From: Streptococcus sp. LPB0220
GTDB lineage: Bacteria; Bacillota; Bacilli; Lactobacillales; Streptococcaceae
Direction of reading: 5' to 3'
Length of the DNA: 64,000 bases
Assembly (NCBI RefSeq): GCF_008727815.1
Contig: NZ_CP044230.1
Coordinates: 1,472,001 to 1,536,000, forward strand
The notes beneath the pieces were generated by a model, which saw nothing but the letters and a program-made list of their open reading frames with translations, was not told the DNA's origin and searched no databases. This document shows positions 29,693-38,863 of this stretch, one piece after another. The stretch's first letter is position 1, and every line of letters begins with the position of its first letter. Made by a program: the position numbers and the translations under genes.

Positions 29693-29971
29693 TTAGAAAA
29701 ACGGACTATCATTCTGATCATGGATGGGTTCAGCCTCTTTTCTCCGACGAGGTCGAGGGCCATCGTCAAATATTTCCTGCTCCTCTTCCTTATAAGGTAA
29801 GGTCGTATCTAACAGCAAGTAGATAATCACACCGATAAAGGCATGGGAGACTGTAAAGAGTATAAACAAGAAGCGTAATAGCATTACACTCAGACCAAAT
29901 TTATCAGCCAGCCCAGCTAGCACACCTGAAACCAGGCGGTGGCGTTTTGATTTGTAAAATGATGATGTCAT
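29693..29971 (-). CDS. PspC-domain small membrane protein
   Basis: The 92-residue protein has the PspC pattern: a basic start (FYKSKRHRLVSGVLAGLADKFG), one or two hydrophobic helices (VMLLRFLFILFTVSHAFIGVIIYLLL), then an acidic and basic tail. In Gram-positive bacteria such proteins belong to membrane-stress systems, often under LiaR-type control. A 16-base perfect inverted repeat just upstream overlaps its ribosome binding site and may regulate it. Confidence 0.85.
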   Translation of the reverse strand: MTSSFYKSKRHRLVSGVLAGLADKFGLSVMLLRFLFILFTVSHAFIGVIIYLLLDTTLPYKEEEQEIFDDGPRPRRRKEAEPIHDQNDSPFF

Positions 29972-29980
29972 TTGATTTTC

Positions 29981-30025
29981 CTCTTTCTAGTTAGACCTAT
30001 TTTAGCAGAGTCTAACTAGAAAGAG
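29981..30025 (-). promoter_or_regulatory. Perfect 16-bp inverted repeat covering the pspC ribosome binding site
   Basis: CTCTTTCTAGTTAGAC (29981-29996) pairs perfectly with GTCTAACTAGAAAGAG (30010-30025) around 13 bases. On the mRNA the downstream arm includes most of the AAGAGG ribosome binding site of the PspC gene. There is no T-run, so it is not an ordinary terminator. Confidence 0.6.
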
Positions 30026-30045
30026 ATCCGCCTAAAGACCGATTC

Positions 30046-30498
30046 TCATTCCTGTCTCATTTCAAGGAATTGCAGACGACCGTGACAGCGACCGCAAGCA
30101 TATTTCTTCAGATCGATTTTTCGCTTTCGCCTATACTCTTGTCTACAATGAGAACATCGGTAGAGATAAACTCGCTTTTTTCTCGATTTTTCTGGTAGAG
30201 GTGGTGTGAATCGAAGTCCATCCACTTGCTGAAGGAGCTGTTTAAAGGCTGGATCTTTGTGGCGATAGCCTTTTCCTTGATCGTAAAGATGGTAGTGGCA
30301 GAGCTCATGGCGGATTATTTTCCGAAAGGTCTCTAATCCGAAAGCTTGATATATTTTCGGGTTAAAATCGAGGTGTCGATCCTTGGGAAAGAAACGGCCT
30401 CCAGTGGTTTGAAGACGCGCATTCCACTCTGCTTGATGGCGAAATTCTCTCCCAAAATCTTCCAGAGATACCTGGCGTACATAGTCAGTCAGATTCAT
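30046..30498 (-). CDS. SprT-like zinc metalloprotein
   Basis: The 150-residue protein has the HExxH-type motif HELCHYH (His64, Glu65, His68) and a C-terminal zinc ribbon with two CxxC pairs (YRCSHC and YACGRCHG). This is the SprT-like layout shared with SPRTN proteases, which in eukaryotes act on DNA-protein crosslinks; the bacterial role is unproven. Its start overlaps the end of tex by 14 bases, so translation is coupled. Confidence 0.9.
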   Translation of the reverse strand: MNLTDYVRQVSLEDFGREFRHQAEWNARLQTTGGRFFPKDRHLDFNPKIYQAFGLETFRKIIRHELCHYHLYDQGKGYRHKDPAFKQLLQQVDGLRFTPPLPEKSRKKRVYLYRCSHCRQEYRRKRKIDLKKYACGRCHGRLQFLEMRQE

Positions 30499-32611
30499 TC
30501 GGTGCTACCAAACTGAGGTTGACTTTTTCGCGTTCCACGTCGATCTTCTTCACCCAGACCGTCACTACATCTCCTACAGAGACGACTTGGCTTGGATGCT
30601 TGATAAATTGCTTGCTCATATGGGAGATATGAATCAAGCCATCCTCGTGAATGCCAATATCGACAAAGGCTCCGAAATCAACCACATTGCGCACAACCCC
30701 TTCTAATTTTTGACCAATGTGGAGGTCTTTAATATCCAAGACATCCTGACGGAGCACTGGTGCATCAAAGGAATCCCGCAAATCACGACCTGGTTTTAGG
30801 AGATCGGCAATGATATCTTTCAGGGTTTCTGGTCCCAGATCCAGCTGAGTAGACATCTCCTTTATGTTCACAGCTTTTAATTTTTCCTGAGCTGATGCAT
30901 CGAGTTCGGTAATTTCAAGAAGTTGAAAGAGCTTTTCAACTTCCTGGTAACTTTCAGGGTGAACGCCGGTATTGTCCAAAATGTTTTTACTTTCAGGAAT
31001 GCGTAAGAATCCGGCAGCCTGCTCAAAAGCCTTGGCTCCGAGACGAGGGACTTTTTTTATCTGTGCCCGTGAAAGGATCATTCCTTCTTCTTCCCGGTAT
31101 TTGACGATATTTTCAGAGATGGTTTTATTCAGTCCTGCTACATGCGCTAAGAGAGACGGACTAGCGGTATTGATATTGACCCCAACTTGGTTAACAACCG
31201 TATCCACCACAAAGTCCAAGCCTTCGGTCAATTTCTTCTGATTGACATCGTGCTGGTATTGACCCACACCAATCGATTTGGCGTCAATTTTCACCAATTC
31301 GGCCAAGGGGTCTTGCAGGCGGCGGGCAATAGAAATAGCCGAACGTTTTTCAACAGTTAATTCTGGGAACTCATGGCGGGCCAACTCACTTGCCGAATAG
31401 ACAGACGCTCCACTTTCATTGACAATGACATAGCGGACCCCTGGATGGTCATGGAGCACCTCTGCGACAAAGGCCTCACTTTCACGGCTGGCGGTTCCAT
31501 TTCCAATGGCAATAATCTCTACGTTAAACTCCATGATCAAGGAGGACAGATCCTTTTTAGCTTGCTCGATCTGAGCTGGTTTGGCAGGGGCAACTGGATA
31601 GATGACCTGGGTTGTGAGCATCTTTCCTGTTTCATCGACAACGGCTAATTTGGCACCTGTCCGAAAGGCTGGGTCAAAACCAAGGACCACACGCCCCTTC
31701 AATGGAGGAATGAGCAATAGATTCCGTAGATTTTCAGAGAATAATTGGATAGCACCGTCTTCGGCAGCCTCAGTCAACTCTGTTCGAATCCGGCGTTCGA
31801 TCGCTGGTACAATTTTTTTCTTGACGGCCTGCTGAATCACCTCATCGACATAGGTATTTTTCGTTTTAAATCGAGCTTCAAAAATACGAATGATTCGATC
31901 CAGATGGTGCTCAAATCCGACTTTAAGAACGCCCAATTTTTCCCCACGATTGAGAGCAAGCGTCCGGTAACCTTGCATACTCTTGATCTTTTCAGAAAAA
32001 TCATAGTAGATTTCAAAAGTTCGCTTAGGATCTAAGCTTTCATCCTTTAGAGTTGAGGTCATGAGGGAATACCCATGAATTTCTTGATAGGTGAGAGCCC
32101 GCAATTGGGTGTCTTCTGAAATAGCCTCTACCAAAATATCTACTGCACCAGCTAGAGCCGCTGTTTCGGTTGGAAAGGTCTCGCAGATAAATTTCTGAGC
32201 CTCTGCTTCCAAGTTTGGACTATTTTGCAGAATAAGGCGTGCCAAGGGGAAGAGTCCTGCTTCTCGGGCAATCGTAGCCTTGGTCCGCCGTTTTTCCTTG
32301 TAAGGCAGATAGAGTTCTTCGACATCCGCTAATTTTTCAGCAGATTCAATAGCCTGCTTGAGCGCATCCGTCAACTTGCCTTGTTCAGCAATCTTTGCTA
32401 GGACAGTTTCCTTTCGTTCAGCTAGAGCCGTTAAGGATTTGTCCCGATCAATAATAGCCTTGATCGCTACTTCATCTAAGTTTCCCGTCATATCTTTTCG
32501 ATAGCGAGCAATGAAGGGAATGGTTGATCCTTCTGCGGTCAGACTCAATACGGTATCGATTTGTTTTAAGCTAACACCCAATTCTTGGGCTATTTTTTCA
32601 TATTTATCCAT
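30485..32611 (-). CDS. tex: Tex-family RNA-binding transcription accessory protein
   Basis: The start is the ATG at 32611 ([12 protein letters not shown]), matching the family N terminus; 708 residues. Domains in order are the Tex N-terminal helical region, a YqgF/RNase H-like domain ([19 protein letters not shown] at about 320), helix-hairpin-helix repeats ([19 protein letters not shown]) and a C-terminal S1 RNA-binding domain ([21 protein letters not shown]). Tex affects transcription and toxin or virulence gene expression in several bacteria. No ribosome binding site precedes the ATG, and a -10 box ends 7 bases before it. Confidence 0.94.
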   Translation of the reverse strand: MDKYEKIAQELGVSLKQIDTVLSLTAEGSTIPFIARYRKDMTGNLDEVAIKAIIDRDKSLTALAERKETVLAKIAEQGKLTDALKQAIESAEKLADVEELYLPYKEKRRTKATIAREAGLFPLARLILQNSPNLEAEAQKFICETFPTETAALAGAVDILVEAISEDTQLRALTYQEIHGYSLMTSTLKDESLDPKRTFEIYYDFSEKIKSMQGYRTLALNRGEKLGVLKVGFEHHLDRIIRIFEARFKTKNTYVDEVIQQAVKKKIVPAIERRIRTELTEAAEDGAIQLFSENLRNLLLIPPLKGRVVLGFDPAFRTGAKLAVVDETGKMLTTQVIYPVAPAKPAQIEQAKKDLSSLIMEFNVEIIAIGNGTASRESEAFVAEVLHDHPGVRYVIVNESGASVYSASELARHEFPELTVEKRSAISIARRLQDPLAELVKIDAKSIGVGQYQHDVNQKKLTEGLDFVVDTVVNQVGVNINTASPSLLAHVAGLNKTISENIVKYREEEGMILSRAQIKKVPRLGAKAFEQAAGFLRIPESKNILDNTGVHPESYQEVEKLFQLLEITELDASAQEKLKAVNIKEMSTQLDLGPETLKDIIADLLKPGRDLRDSFDAPVLRQDVLDIKDLHIGQKLEGVVRNVVDFGAFVDIGIHEDGLIHISHMSKQFIKHPSQVVSVGDVVTVWVKKIDVEREKVNLSLVAPNESD

Positions 32612-32618
32612 AGCTTCT

Positions 32619-32627
32619 ATTATAGCA
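32619..32627 (-). promoter_or_regulatory. Extended -10 promoter of tex, possibly leaderless
   Basis: TGCTATAAT on the minus strand ends 7 bases before the tex ATG, placing the predicted transcription start one base upstream of the start codon. Confidence 0.5.
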
Positions 32628-32638
32628 TATTTTACCGT

Positions 32639-32695
32639 AGCCAAGGCTTCTAGCCACCTATTTGCTAGGGTTTTGTAGAAGTTTCCTCCTTGGCT
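32639..32695. other. Long imperfect hairpin between tex and the small lysine-rich gene
   Basis: AGCCAAGG + CTTCTA (32639-32652) pair with TAGAAG + CCTTGGCT (32676-32695), followed on the plus strand by TTTTA. It sits directly upstream of the tex -10 box. It may be an operator or a terminator guarding against read-through; the role is unclear. Confidence 0.4.
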
Positions 32696-32766
32696 TTTAT
32701 GCTCTATTTCCCCCTTGATCTTTCCTTTTTGTTATAATGATAGAAAACGAAAAAGGAGGCCCAAAA

Positions 32767-32913
32767 ATGGCTATTAAATTTTCTAAGACAGATGATCTTG
32801 ATAAAATGTTTGAAAACTTTGCAAGTTTTCCAGATCTAGAAAAAACAGTTGAATTCCCCGAAGAAAAAAAGAAAGCAGAAACGGCTGCTAAAGATGCAAA
32901 GAAGGCTAAATAA
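32767..32913 (+). CDS. Small lysine-rich protein coupled to a permease operon
   Basis: AAGGAGG precedes the ATG, and TATAAT lies about 30 bases upstream. The 48-residue product begins MAIKFSKTDDLDKMF and ends in an Ala/Lys-rich tail, so it is probably helical and soluble. Its TAA shares a base with the ATG of the permease (TAATG), which implies translational coupling. I recall similar short proteins in other streptococci but no known function. Confidence 0.75.
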   Translation: MAIKFSKTDDLDKMFENFASFPDLEKTVEFPEEKKKAETAAKDAKKAK

Positions 32914-33818
32914 TGACATTCTTTCAACACCTTCCCTCTAGCGTCTTGCAGGCTGGGGCTATTTTTCTCTCGATTATCATTGAGGCCCTGCCCTTTGTCC
33001 TGATCGGAAGTATCATTTCAGGAATGATTGAGGTTTATGTCACACCTGAGAAGGTTTACCGTTTTCTTCCCAAAAATAAATTTGGGCGGATTTTCTTTGG
33101 GACCTTTATCGGCTTTATCTTTCCTTCCTGTGAATGTGGAATTGTTCCCATTATCAATCGCTTTCTAGAAAAGAAAGTCCCAAGTTATACTGCTGTTCCC
33201 TTTCTGGTGACAGCACCTGTTATCAATCCTATCGTTCTCTTTGCAACCTACTCAGCCTTTGGGAATTCTGTTAAGATGGCCCTCTATCGCGCCCTGGGTT
33301 CCCTACTGGTCGCAACGGTACTAGGGATCTTCCTTGGCTTTATTCAGACAGATTCGATCCAAAAAGAACATCGCAAGCCTGTGCATGAACATGATTTTAG
33401 CGATTTGAGCAAAGGCCAAAAGCTCTTTCAAGTCTTGGTTCAGGCAATTGATGAATTCTTTGATACAGGACGCTACTTGGTATTCGGTTGTCTTTTTGCA
33501 AGCCTCGTCCAAGTCTATGTCCCAACACGGATCCTCACTTCGATCAGTGCGACACCGGTTATTGCTATTCTCCTCCTTATGGCCTTGTCCTTCCTCCTCT
33601 CACTTTGTAGCGAGGCGGATGCCTTTATCGGCTCCTCTCTTCTGAGTAGTTTTGGAGTAGCGCCGGTGCTGGCCTTTCTGGTGATTGGACCCATGCTTGA
33701 TGTCAAGAATCTCCTCATGATGAAAAATTATCTCAAGACCCGTTTTATCTGGCAATTTATCGGAATTGTCTGTGGAGTTGTGCTCCTATACTCTTGGATT
33801 GTGGGGGTAGCTTTATGA
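32913..33818 (+). CDS. ArsP/DUF318 (YcgR)-family permease
   Basis: The 301-residue protein has about eight membrane helices in two related halves. It carries the family motif FPSCECGIVPI with two cysteines in helix-loop position, then FLVTAPVINPI in the first half and SEADAFIGSSL in the second. This matches the UPF0718/ArsP permeases; some members export organoarsenicals, others pair with a YcgQ-type partner and have no proven substrate. The next gene is the partner, overlapping its stop by 4 bases (ATGA). Confidence 0.88.
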   Translation: MTFFQHLPSSVLQAGAIFLSIIIEALPFVLIGSIISGMIEVYVTPEKVYRFLPKNKFGRIFFGTFIGFIFPSCECGIVPIINRFLEKKVPSYTAVPFLVTAPVINPIVLFATYSAFGNSVKMALYRALGSLLVATVLGIFLGFIQTDSIQKEHRKPVHEHDFSDLSKGQKLFQVLVQAIDEFFDTGRYLVFGCLFASLVQVYVPTRILTSISATPVIAILLLMALSFLLSLCSEADAFIGSSLLSSFGVAPVLAFLVIGPMLDVKNLLMMKNYLKTRFIWQFIGIVCGVVLLYSWIVGVAL

Positions 33819-34630
33819 TACGATTTTTGATCTTAGCAGGTTATTTTGAGCTCACCATGTATCTTCAATTATCCGGTAAGCTCAATCAATACATCAACTT
33901 ACACTATTCTTACTTGGCTTATATTTCCATGTTTTTGTCCTTCATTTTAGCTCTTGTGCAGCTGATTATCTGGGTCAAACAAATGAAAATCCATAGTCAT
34001 CTATCCGGCTTATGGGCAAAAGTGGCGAGTATCTTCTTGCTCTGTATTCCTTTGTTTGTCGGCTTATTTTTCCCAACAGTGACGCTGGATTCTCAAACTG
34101 TCTCTGCCAAAGGCTATCACTTCCCAGTGGCAGCAGGTTCTTCCAAAGAAATCCAACAGGATGAAGGGACAACAACCCAGTATCTCAAACCGGATACCAG
34201 TAGCTATTTCACTAAGTCCGCCTATGAGTCAGAGATGAAGCAGGCAGCTAAGAAATATGTTGATAAAAAGGTGATCCAGGTGACCACTGAGAATTATATG
34301 GAAGTCATGGAGGTCATTTATGATTATCCAGATCAATTTGCGGGGAAAACCATCGAGTTGACCGGTTTTGTTTACAATGATCCTAATAACAAAGACAGCC
34401 AATTCCTCTTTCGCTTTGGGATCATCCACTGTATCGCAGATTCCGGTGTCTACGGTCTTTTAACAACCGGTGCTCCCCAACATTTTGAAAATAATACTTG
34501 GATCCATGCAAAAGGAACCTTGTCCATTGAATACCACAAACAGCTCAAGCAAAGCTTGCCTGTCCTCCACATTAGTGATTGCCAGACCATTACGAAACCG
34601 GCCAATCCATATGTCTACCGCGTATTCTGA
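33815..34630 (+). CDS. TIGR03943/YcgQ-family partner of the permease
   Basis: The start is the ATG at 33815, overlapping the permease stop; an upstream in-frame codon lies inside that gene. The 271-residue protein has about two to three N-terminal helices (to residue ~95), then an extracellular domain. The conserved patch GFVYNDPNNKDSQFLFRFGIIHCIADSGV includes a cysteine and histidine. These features match the YcgQ/TIGR03943 family, always next to a DUF318 permease. The complex probably moves a metal or small compound; the substrate is unknown. Confidence 0.87.
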   Translation: MIRFLILAGYFELTMYLQLSGKLNQYINLHYSYLAYISMFLSFILALVQLIIWVKQMKIHSHLSGLWAKVASIFLLCIPLFVGLFFPTVTLDSQTVSAKGYHFPVAAGSSKEIQQDEGTTTQYLKPDTSSYFTKSAYESEMKQAAKKYVDKKVIQVTTENYMEVMEVIYDYPDQFAGKTIELTGFVYNDPNNKDSQFLFRFGIIHCIADSGVYGLLTTGAPQHFENNTWIHAKGTLSIEYHKQLKQSLPVLHISDCQTITKPANPYVYRVF

Positions 34631-34681
34631 TGGAGTTACCAAGTTTCTTCGGTGGTCGATCCAAACAGCTTATAGCAATTG

Positions 34682-34713
34682 AAGCTAGAATCCACATTGA
34701 TTCTAGCTTTTTC
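34682..34713 (+). terminator. Terminator of the permease operon
   Basis: AAGCTAGAAT-ccacattg-ATTCTAGCTT followed by TTTC. The remainder of the 34631-34834 gap holds only the zwf promoter region (TAAAAT boxes near 34798). Confidence 0.8.
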
Positions 34714-34834
34714 TATGCTTTCCTCTCTAATCCTCTAATCCAAGCGGAAAATATTCGGAACAACGATTCCATCAAAGAAATCTTGTAGATTTTATGGTAA
34801 AATATGGTTAATAAAATAGGAAATAGGTACTTAA

Positions 34835-36301
34835 ATGTCTTCAAAAGTTATTGTAACCATTTTCGGGGCCAGTGGAGATTTAGCCAAGCGCAAACTCTAC
34901 CCATCCCTTTTTAGACTCTATAAATCAGGAAATCTATCTGAAAACTTTGCGGTTATCGGAACAGCCCGCAGACCATGGAGCAAAGAATACTTTGAATCAG
35001 TCGTGGTAGAATCTATCACAGATCTGGCAGATAGCCCTCAACAAGCTCAAGAATTCGCTAGTCATTTCTACTACCAAAGCCATGATGTCAATGATACCGA
35101 ACATTACATCGCCCTGCGCGAATTGCAAAATAGCTTGGATGAAAAATACCAAACGGAACACAACAAGGTCTTCTTCTTGTCCATGGCTCCTCAATTTTTT
35201 GGAACCATTGCCAAACACCTCAAATCCGAAGGAATTGTGGATGGACAAGGCTTTGAGCGCTTGATCGTTGAAAAACCTTTCGGTACAGACCTAGAAACGG
35301 CTAGTCAGCTCAACAAGGAATTGGAAGAAACCTTTGATGAAGAACAAATCTTCCGGATCGACCATTACCTTGGAAAAGAAATGATCCAAAATATCTTTGC
35401 CATTCGTTTTGGAAATCTTATTTTTGATAATCTTTGGAACCGAGATTTTATTGACAATATCCAAATTACCTTTGCTGAACGCTTGGGGGTTGAAGAACGC
35501 GGTGGCTACTATGATCACTCGGGGGCCCTTCGAGATATGGTGCAAAACCATACCCTTCAGCTTTTGTCTTTGCTTGCAATGGATAAACCAGCCACCTTTA
35601 CTAAGGATGCGATTCGAGCTGAAAAAGTTAAAGTTTTTGAGCAATTGTACAATCCAACAGATGAGGAATTAAAGAAATTCTTTATCCGTGGTCAATACCG
35701 TTCAGGTACGATCGAAGGGAAAAAAGACATCTCTTATCGCAGCGAGCCCAATGTCGGCCCTGAATCTACTACGGAGACCTATACTTCTGGGGCATTCTTT
35801 GTTGATAGCGATCGCTTCCGTGGAGTTCCTTTCTTCTTCCGTACTGGAAAACGCTTGACGCAAAAAGGAACCATGGTCAATGTGGTCTTCAAGCAAACCG
35901 ACTCCATCTTTGGACATGACTTGCAACCAAATGTCTTGACCATTTATATCCAACCAAATGAAGGTTTCTCATTGAGCATCAACGGAAAAGAGGTCGGAGA
36001 AAAATTCAGTATCGCACCGATTTCCTTTGACTACGAAACAGATGCGACTGCAACTGGAGCTTCCCCAGAGCCTTATGAAAAATTAATTTTTGACGTTTTG
36101 AACAATGACTCAACCAATTACAGCCACTGGCACGAAGTCCGTGCTTCATGGCAATTGATTGACCGGATTGAAAAACTATGGGCCGAAAATGGAGCACCGC
36201 TCTATGAATACAAGTCTGGATCCATGGGACCAACTGCATCCGATGATCTCCTTGCAGAATACGGAGCCGAATGGGTTTGGAAACCTGAACCTAAGAATTA
36301 A
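34835..36301 (+). CDS. zwf: Glucose-6-phosphate 1-dehydrogenase
   Basis: This cytosolic enzyme catalyses the first step of the oxidative pentose phosphate pathway and makes NADPH, which would feed glutathione reductase (gor). The 488 residues include the NADP-binding GASGDLAKRKL at the N terminus and the catalytic region RIDHYLGKEMIQN (about 174-186). The substrate-binding FFRTGKRL near 333 is also present. AGGAAATAGG lies before the ATG. Single gene with its own terminator. Confidence 0.96.
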   Translation: MSSKVIVTIFGASGDLAKRKLYPSLFRLYKSGNLSENFAVIGTARRPWSKEYFESVVVESITDLADSPQQAQEFASHFYYQSHDVNDTEHYIALRELQNSLDEKYQTEHNKVFFLSMAPQFFGTIAKHLKSEGIVDGQGFERLIVEKPFGTDLETASQLNKELEETFDEEQIFRIDHYLGKEMIQNIFAIRFGNLIFDNLWNRDFIDNIQITFAERLGVEERGGYYDHSGALRDMVQNHTLQLLSLLAMDKPATFTKDAIRAEKVKVFEQLYNPTDEELKKFFIRGQYRSGTIEGKKDISYRSEPNVGPESTTETYTSGAFFVDSDRFRGVPFFFRTGKRLTQKGTMVNVVFKQTDSIFGHDLQPNVLTIYIQPNEGFSLSINGKEVGEKFSIAPISFDYETDATATGASPEPYEKLIFDVLNNDSTNYSHWHEVRASWQLIDRIEKLWAENGAPLYEYKSGSMGPTASDDLLAEYGAEWVWKPEPKN

Positions 36302-36304
36302 GGA

Positions 36305-36330
36305 AAGCCACCTTCGGGTGGTTTTTTTTT
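36305..36330 (+). terminator. Terminator of zwf
   Basis: AGCCACC-ttcg-GGTGGtt followed by a run of T lies just after the zwf stop. Confidence 0.88.
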
Positions 36331-36346
36331 GATAGCGCAAGGAAAC

Positions 36347-36384
36347 AAAAAGACAAATTGTCCTTCCAACAATTTGTCTTTTTC
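36347..36384. terminator. Bidirectional terminator between zwf and ftsY
   Basis: AAAAAGACAAATTG pairs with CAATTTGTCTTTTT around 9 bases and lies 11 bases past the ftsY stop (minus strand). Confidence 0.88.
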
Positions 36385-36394
36385 TATTTGACTC

Positions 36395-38041
36395 TTAAAT
36401 CAAGCCTTCCAAGAGGCCTCTCATGAAGTTTTCTGAGTGGAATGGTCCGATGTCATCAATCTTTTCTCCGAATCCAATCAACTTCACTGGGATGTCCAAC
36501 TCTTCACGGATCGCAAGGACGACCCCACCTCGAGCCGTTCCATCTATCTTGGTCAATACAATTCCTGTCACAGGCGTAATTTTTGAAAATTCTTTAGCTT
36601 GCACCAAGGCATTTTGACCAGTTGATGCATCGAGGGCTAGCAAGGTTTCATGCGGTGCATCAGGTACCACACGCTTGATAATGCGACCGATTTTTTCCAG
36701 CTCCGCCATGAGGTTGTCCTTGTTTTGCAGACGACCCGCCGTATCAATCATCAGAACATCGATGTTTTCAGCGATCGCACGTTCCATTCCATCAAAGACG
36801 ACGCTAGCAGGATCTGATTTTTCAGGACCTGTTACAACTGGAACATCTACGCGGCGTCCCCATTCTGCCAGTTGAGCTACTGCTCCTGCACGGAAAGTAT
36901 CTGCTGCAACCAACATGACTTTCTTGCCTTCTTGTTTGTAGCGGTGGGCTAACTTCCCGATAGAGGTTGTTTTACCAACTCCATTGACCCCAACAAAGAG
37001 CATGACCGTAAGACCGTCTTGAAAACGAATGTCTTCATTAAATTGGCCATCCTTTTCATACAAGTCCACCAATTTTTCGATGATCACGCGCTTGAGAGCA
37101 TCTGGCTTTTTGGCATTTTCCAAACGTGCTTCATAGCGCAACTCTTCGGTTAAATTAGAGGCCACTTGAACCCCAACGTCACTCATGATCAAGAGTTCTT
37201 CCAATTCTTCAAAGAATTCTTCATCGACTGAACGGAAATTGGCAAAGAAGGCATTGAGGCGTGCTCCAAATCCAGTCCGTGTCTTTTTCAAGCTACGATC
37301 GTATTTTTCCTGAATGTTTTCTTGCTCTGGCTCAACCTCATCTGGAATTGGCTCCTCTGCCTCTTCAACAGTTCTTTCCTCAACGGTTGATGCAGCTTCT
37401 CCTTGAGGAATTCTGGACTCGGCTTCTGCCACTTCTGAAGTTTCCTCCACTTGAGCAATCGCTTCTGATACTTCAGGTTCTGAAACCTCATCCTGAGCTT
37501 CTACTAGTTCTGGAGACTCCTCTTCTGTCGTGCTCCCTTCTACTAGCTCAGCGTCAGATGATGGAAAGGCAATCGGTGGCTCTTCTTTCATTTCTGAAGC
37601 ACTAGCCCCATCTGCTTCCTCACCATTTTCAGTTTCTTCCACTTCTTCAAGAGGCTCAGTCTCCGTGTCATCAGCTAGTGGTGAAACTTCTTCAGGACTT
37701 GCTTCTGTTTGAGCAGGTTCAAAGACAACTGGAGACTCCTCTACTGGTACTTGGTCTTCATGAGTCTCTGATGTCACTTTTTCTTCTACAAGAGGTTCCT
37801 CTGCCGGCTCTTCTTGAGCAACGGTTGAAACAGGTTGATGAGTGGCTGCAATTCGCGCTTTGAGCTCTTGGTAGTAAGCCTCCATATCAGCGATTTTTTG
37901 CTCTTCCTTGTCATTTTGGATAGCCGTCGGCTCCTCTTTGACAGTTTCTTCAACCTCCGTACTGTCCGTCACTTCTTCCGAAGACGGAAGCACTTTTTCA
38001 GTTTCTTCTTTTTTTCCAAATAAACGATCAAATAATCCCAT
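36395..38041 (-). CDS. ftsY: FtsY, signal recognition particle receptor
   Basis: FtsY is the SRP receptor GTPase that hands ribosome-nascent chains to the Sec translocon at the membrane. The 548-residue product has a long, very acidic and low-complexity N-terminal A domain (about 1-245, rich in Glu/Val/Ala/Thr), then the NG domain. Its motifs are GVNGVGKTTS, the DTFRAGAVAQL box, DTAGRLQNK and TKIDGTARGG. The acidic part is longer than in many homologues and gives strong shadow frames. It directly abuts the HAD gene and is last in the rnc operon. Confidence 0.96.
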   Translation of the reverse strand: MGLFDRLFGKKEETEKVLPSSEEVTDSTEVEETVKEEPTAIQNDKEEQKIADMEAYYQELKARIAATHQPVSTVAQEEPAEEPLVEEKVTSETHEDQVPVEESPVVFEPAQTEASPEEVSPLADDTETEPLEEVEETENGEEADGASASEMKEEPPIAFPSSDAELVEGSTTEEESPELVEAQDEVSEPEVSEAIAQVEETSEVAEAESRIPQGEAASTVEERTVEEAEEPIPDEVEPEQENIQEKYDRSLKKTRTGFGARLNAFFANFRSVDEEFFEELEELLIMSDVGVQVASNLTEELRYEARLENAKKPDALKRVIIEKLVDLYEKDGQFNEDIRFQDGLTVMLFVGVNGVGKTTSIGKLAHRYKQEGKKVMLVAADTFRAGAVAQLAEWGRRVDVPVVTGPEKSDPASVVFDGMERAIAENIDVLMIDTAGRLQNKDNLMAELEKIGRIIKRVVPDAPHETLLALDASTGQNALVQAKEFSKITPVTGIVLTKIDGTARGGVVLAIREELDIPVKLIGFGEKIDDIGPFHSENFMRGLLEGLI

Positions 38042-38863
38042 TTATTCACTCTCCTTTAGCACATAATTTTCAATCGCCCATGCGACGGCATCTTGGTCAT
38101 TGGTCACAGGGGCCACAAGCGCTGCAACTTCCTTCACTGCTGGAATCGCATTGCCCATGGCAACCCCCAGTCCAGCCCATTGTATCATAGACAGGTCATT
38201 GGCTTCATCTCCACAGGCCATGACTTGATCTGCCTCAAGACCCAAAATAGAAGCCAGTGCCTCTAAACCTGTTGCCTTGTGAACATTTTTAGGGCACCAT
38301 TCCAGCAACATTTCCCGAGATTTAAAAATTTCATAGTCTTGAAATAACTCCGGCTTGATCTGCTTGATAGTTGCATCTAAAAAGTCTTGATCGACGGCTG
38401 TCACACACTTGTTGTAGGAAATCGTGGATGGCAGGTCTTTAAAATCTGTCTCAATAAAGTTCAGGTAGGGATTGTAAAGGGAATAGAGAGACTTTCGATC
38501 TGCATGAATCTCATAAACCGTTCCCTCACTAATGGCATCCAGCGGAAGGCCTAGACGGGCTGTTTCATCATGAATGGTTGTGACATCTTCTGGTGCCAAG
38601 ACAACTTTTGAGAGGATTTCTCCATTATTTCGCTGCACTAGACCACCGTTGAAGGTAATCGTATACTCTTCTTTAAGGCCTGCTGTTCCCAATTCTTCTA
38701 AAAGAAAATCCATGGCTTTCAAGGGGCGACCAGTGGTTAGAACCACCTTGACACCTTGGGCCTGTGCAGCAACGAGGGCTGCTCTATTGCGAGGGGAAAT
38801 CTTTTTTTCAGAATTGAGAAGGGTCCCATCTAAATCCAGCGCAATCAAGGAAATCTGACTCAT
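38042..38863 (-). CDS. Cof-type HAD phosphatase (first of two in tandem on the chromosome map)
   Basis: The 273-residue protein has the HAD motif I nucleophile DLDGTLLNS, motif II TTGRP, a type IIB cap, and the late motif GDEANDLSMIQWAG. Members dephosphorylate sugar phosphates or cofactor precursors in the cytosol; the specific substrate is not known. It overlaps the preceding HAD gene by 4 bases and abuts ftsY, so it lies inside the rnc-smc-ftsY operon. Confidence 0.92.
   Translation of the reverse strand: MSQISLIALDLDGTLLNSEKKISPRNRAALVAAQAQGVKVVLTTGRPLKAMDFLLEELGTAGLKEEYTITFNGGLVQRNNGEILSKVVLAPEDVTTIHDETARLGLPLDAISEGTVYEIHADRKSLYSLYNPYLNFIETDFKDLPSTISYNKCVTAVDQDFLDATIKQIKPELFQDYEIFKSREMLLEWCPKNVHKATGLEALASILGLEADQVMACGDEANDLSMIQWAGLGVAMGNAIPAVKEVAALVAPVTNDQDAVAWAIENYVLKESE

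Noticed and set aside
37261..37863. Frames antisense to the acidic region of ftsY
   Set aside because: They are Leu/Ser-rich mirror images of Glu/Val codons and have no ribosome binding sites.
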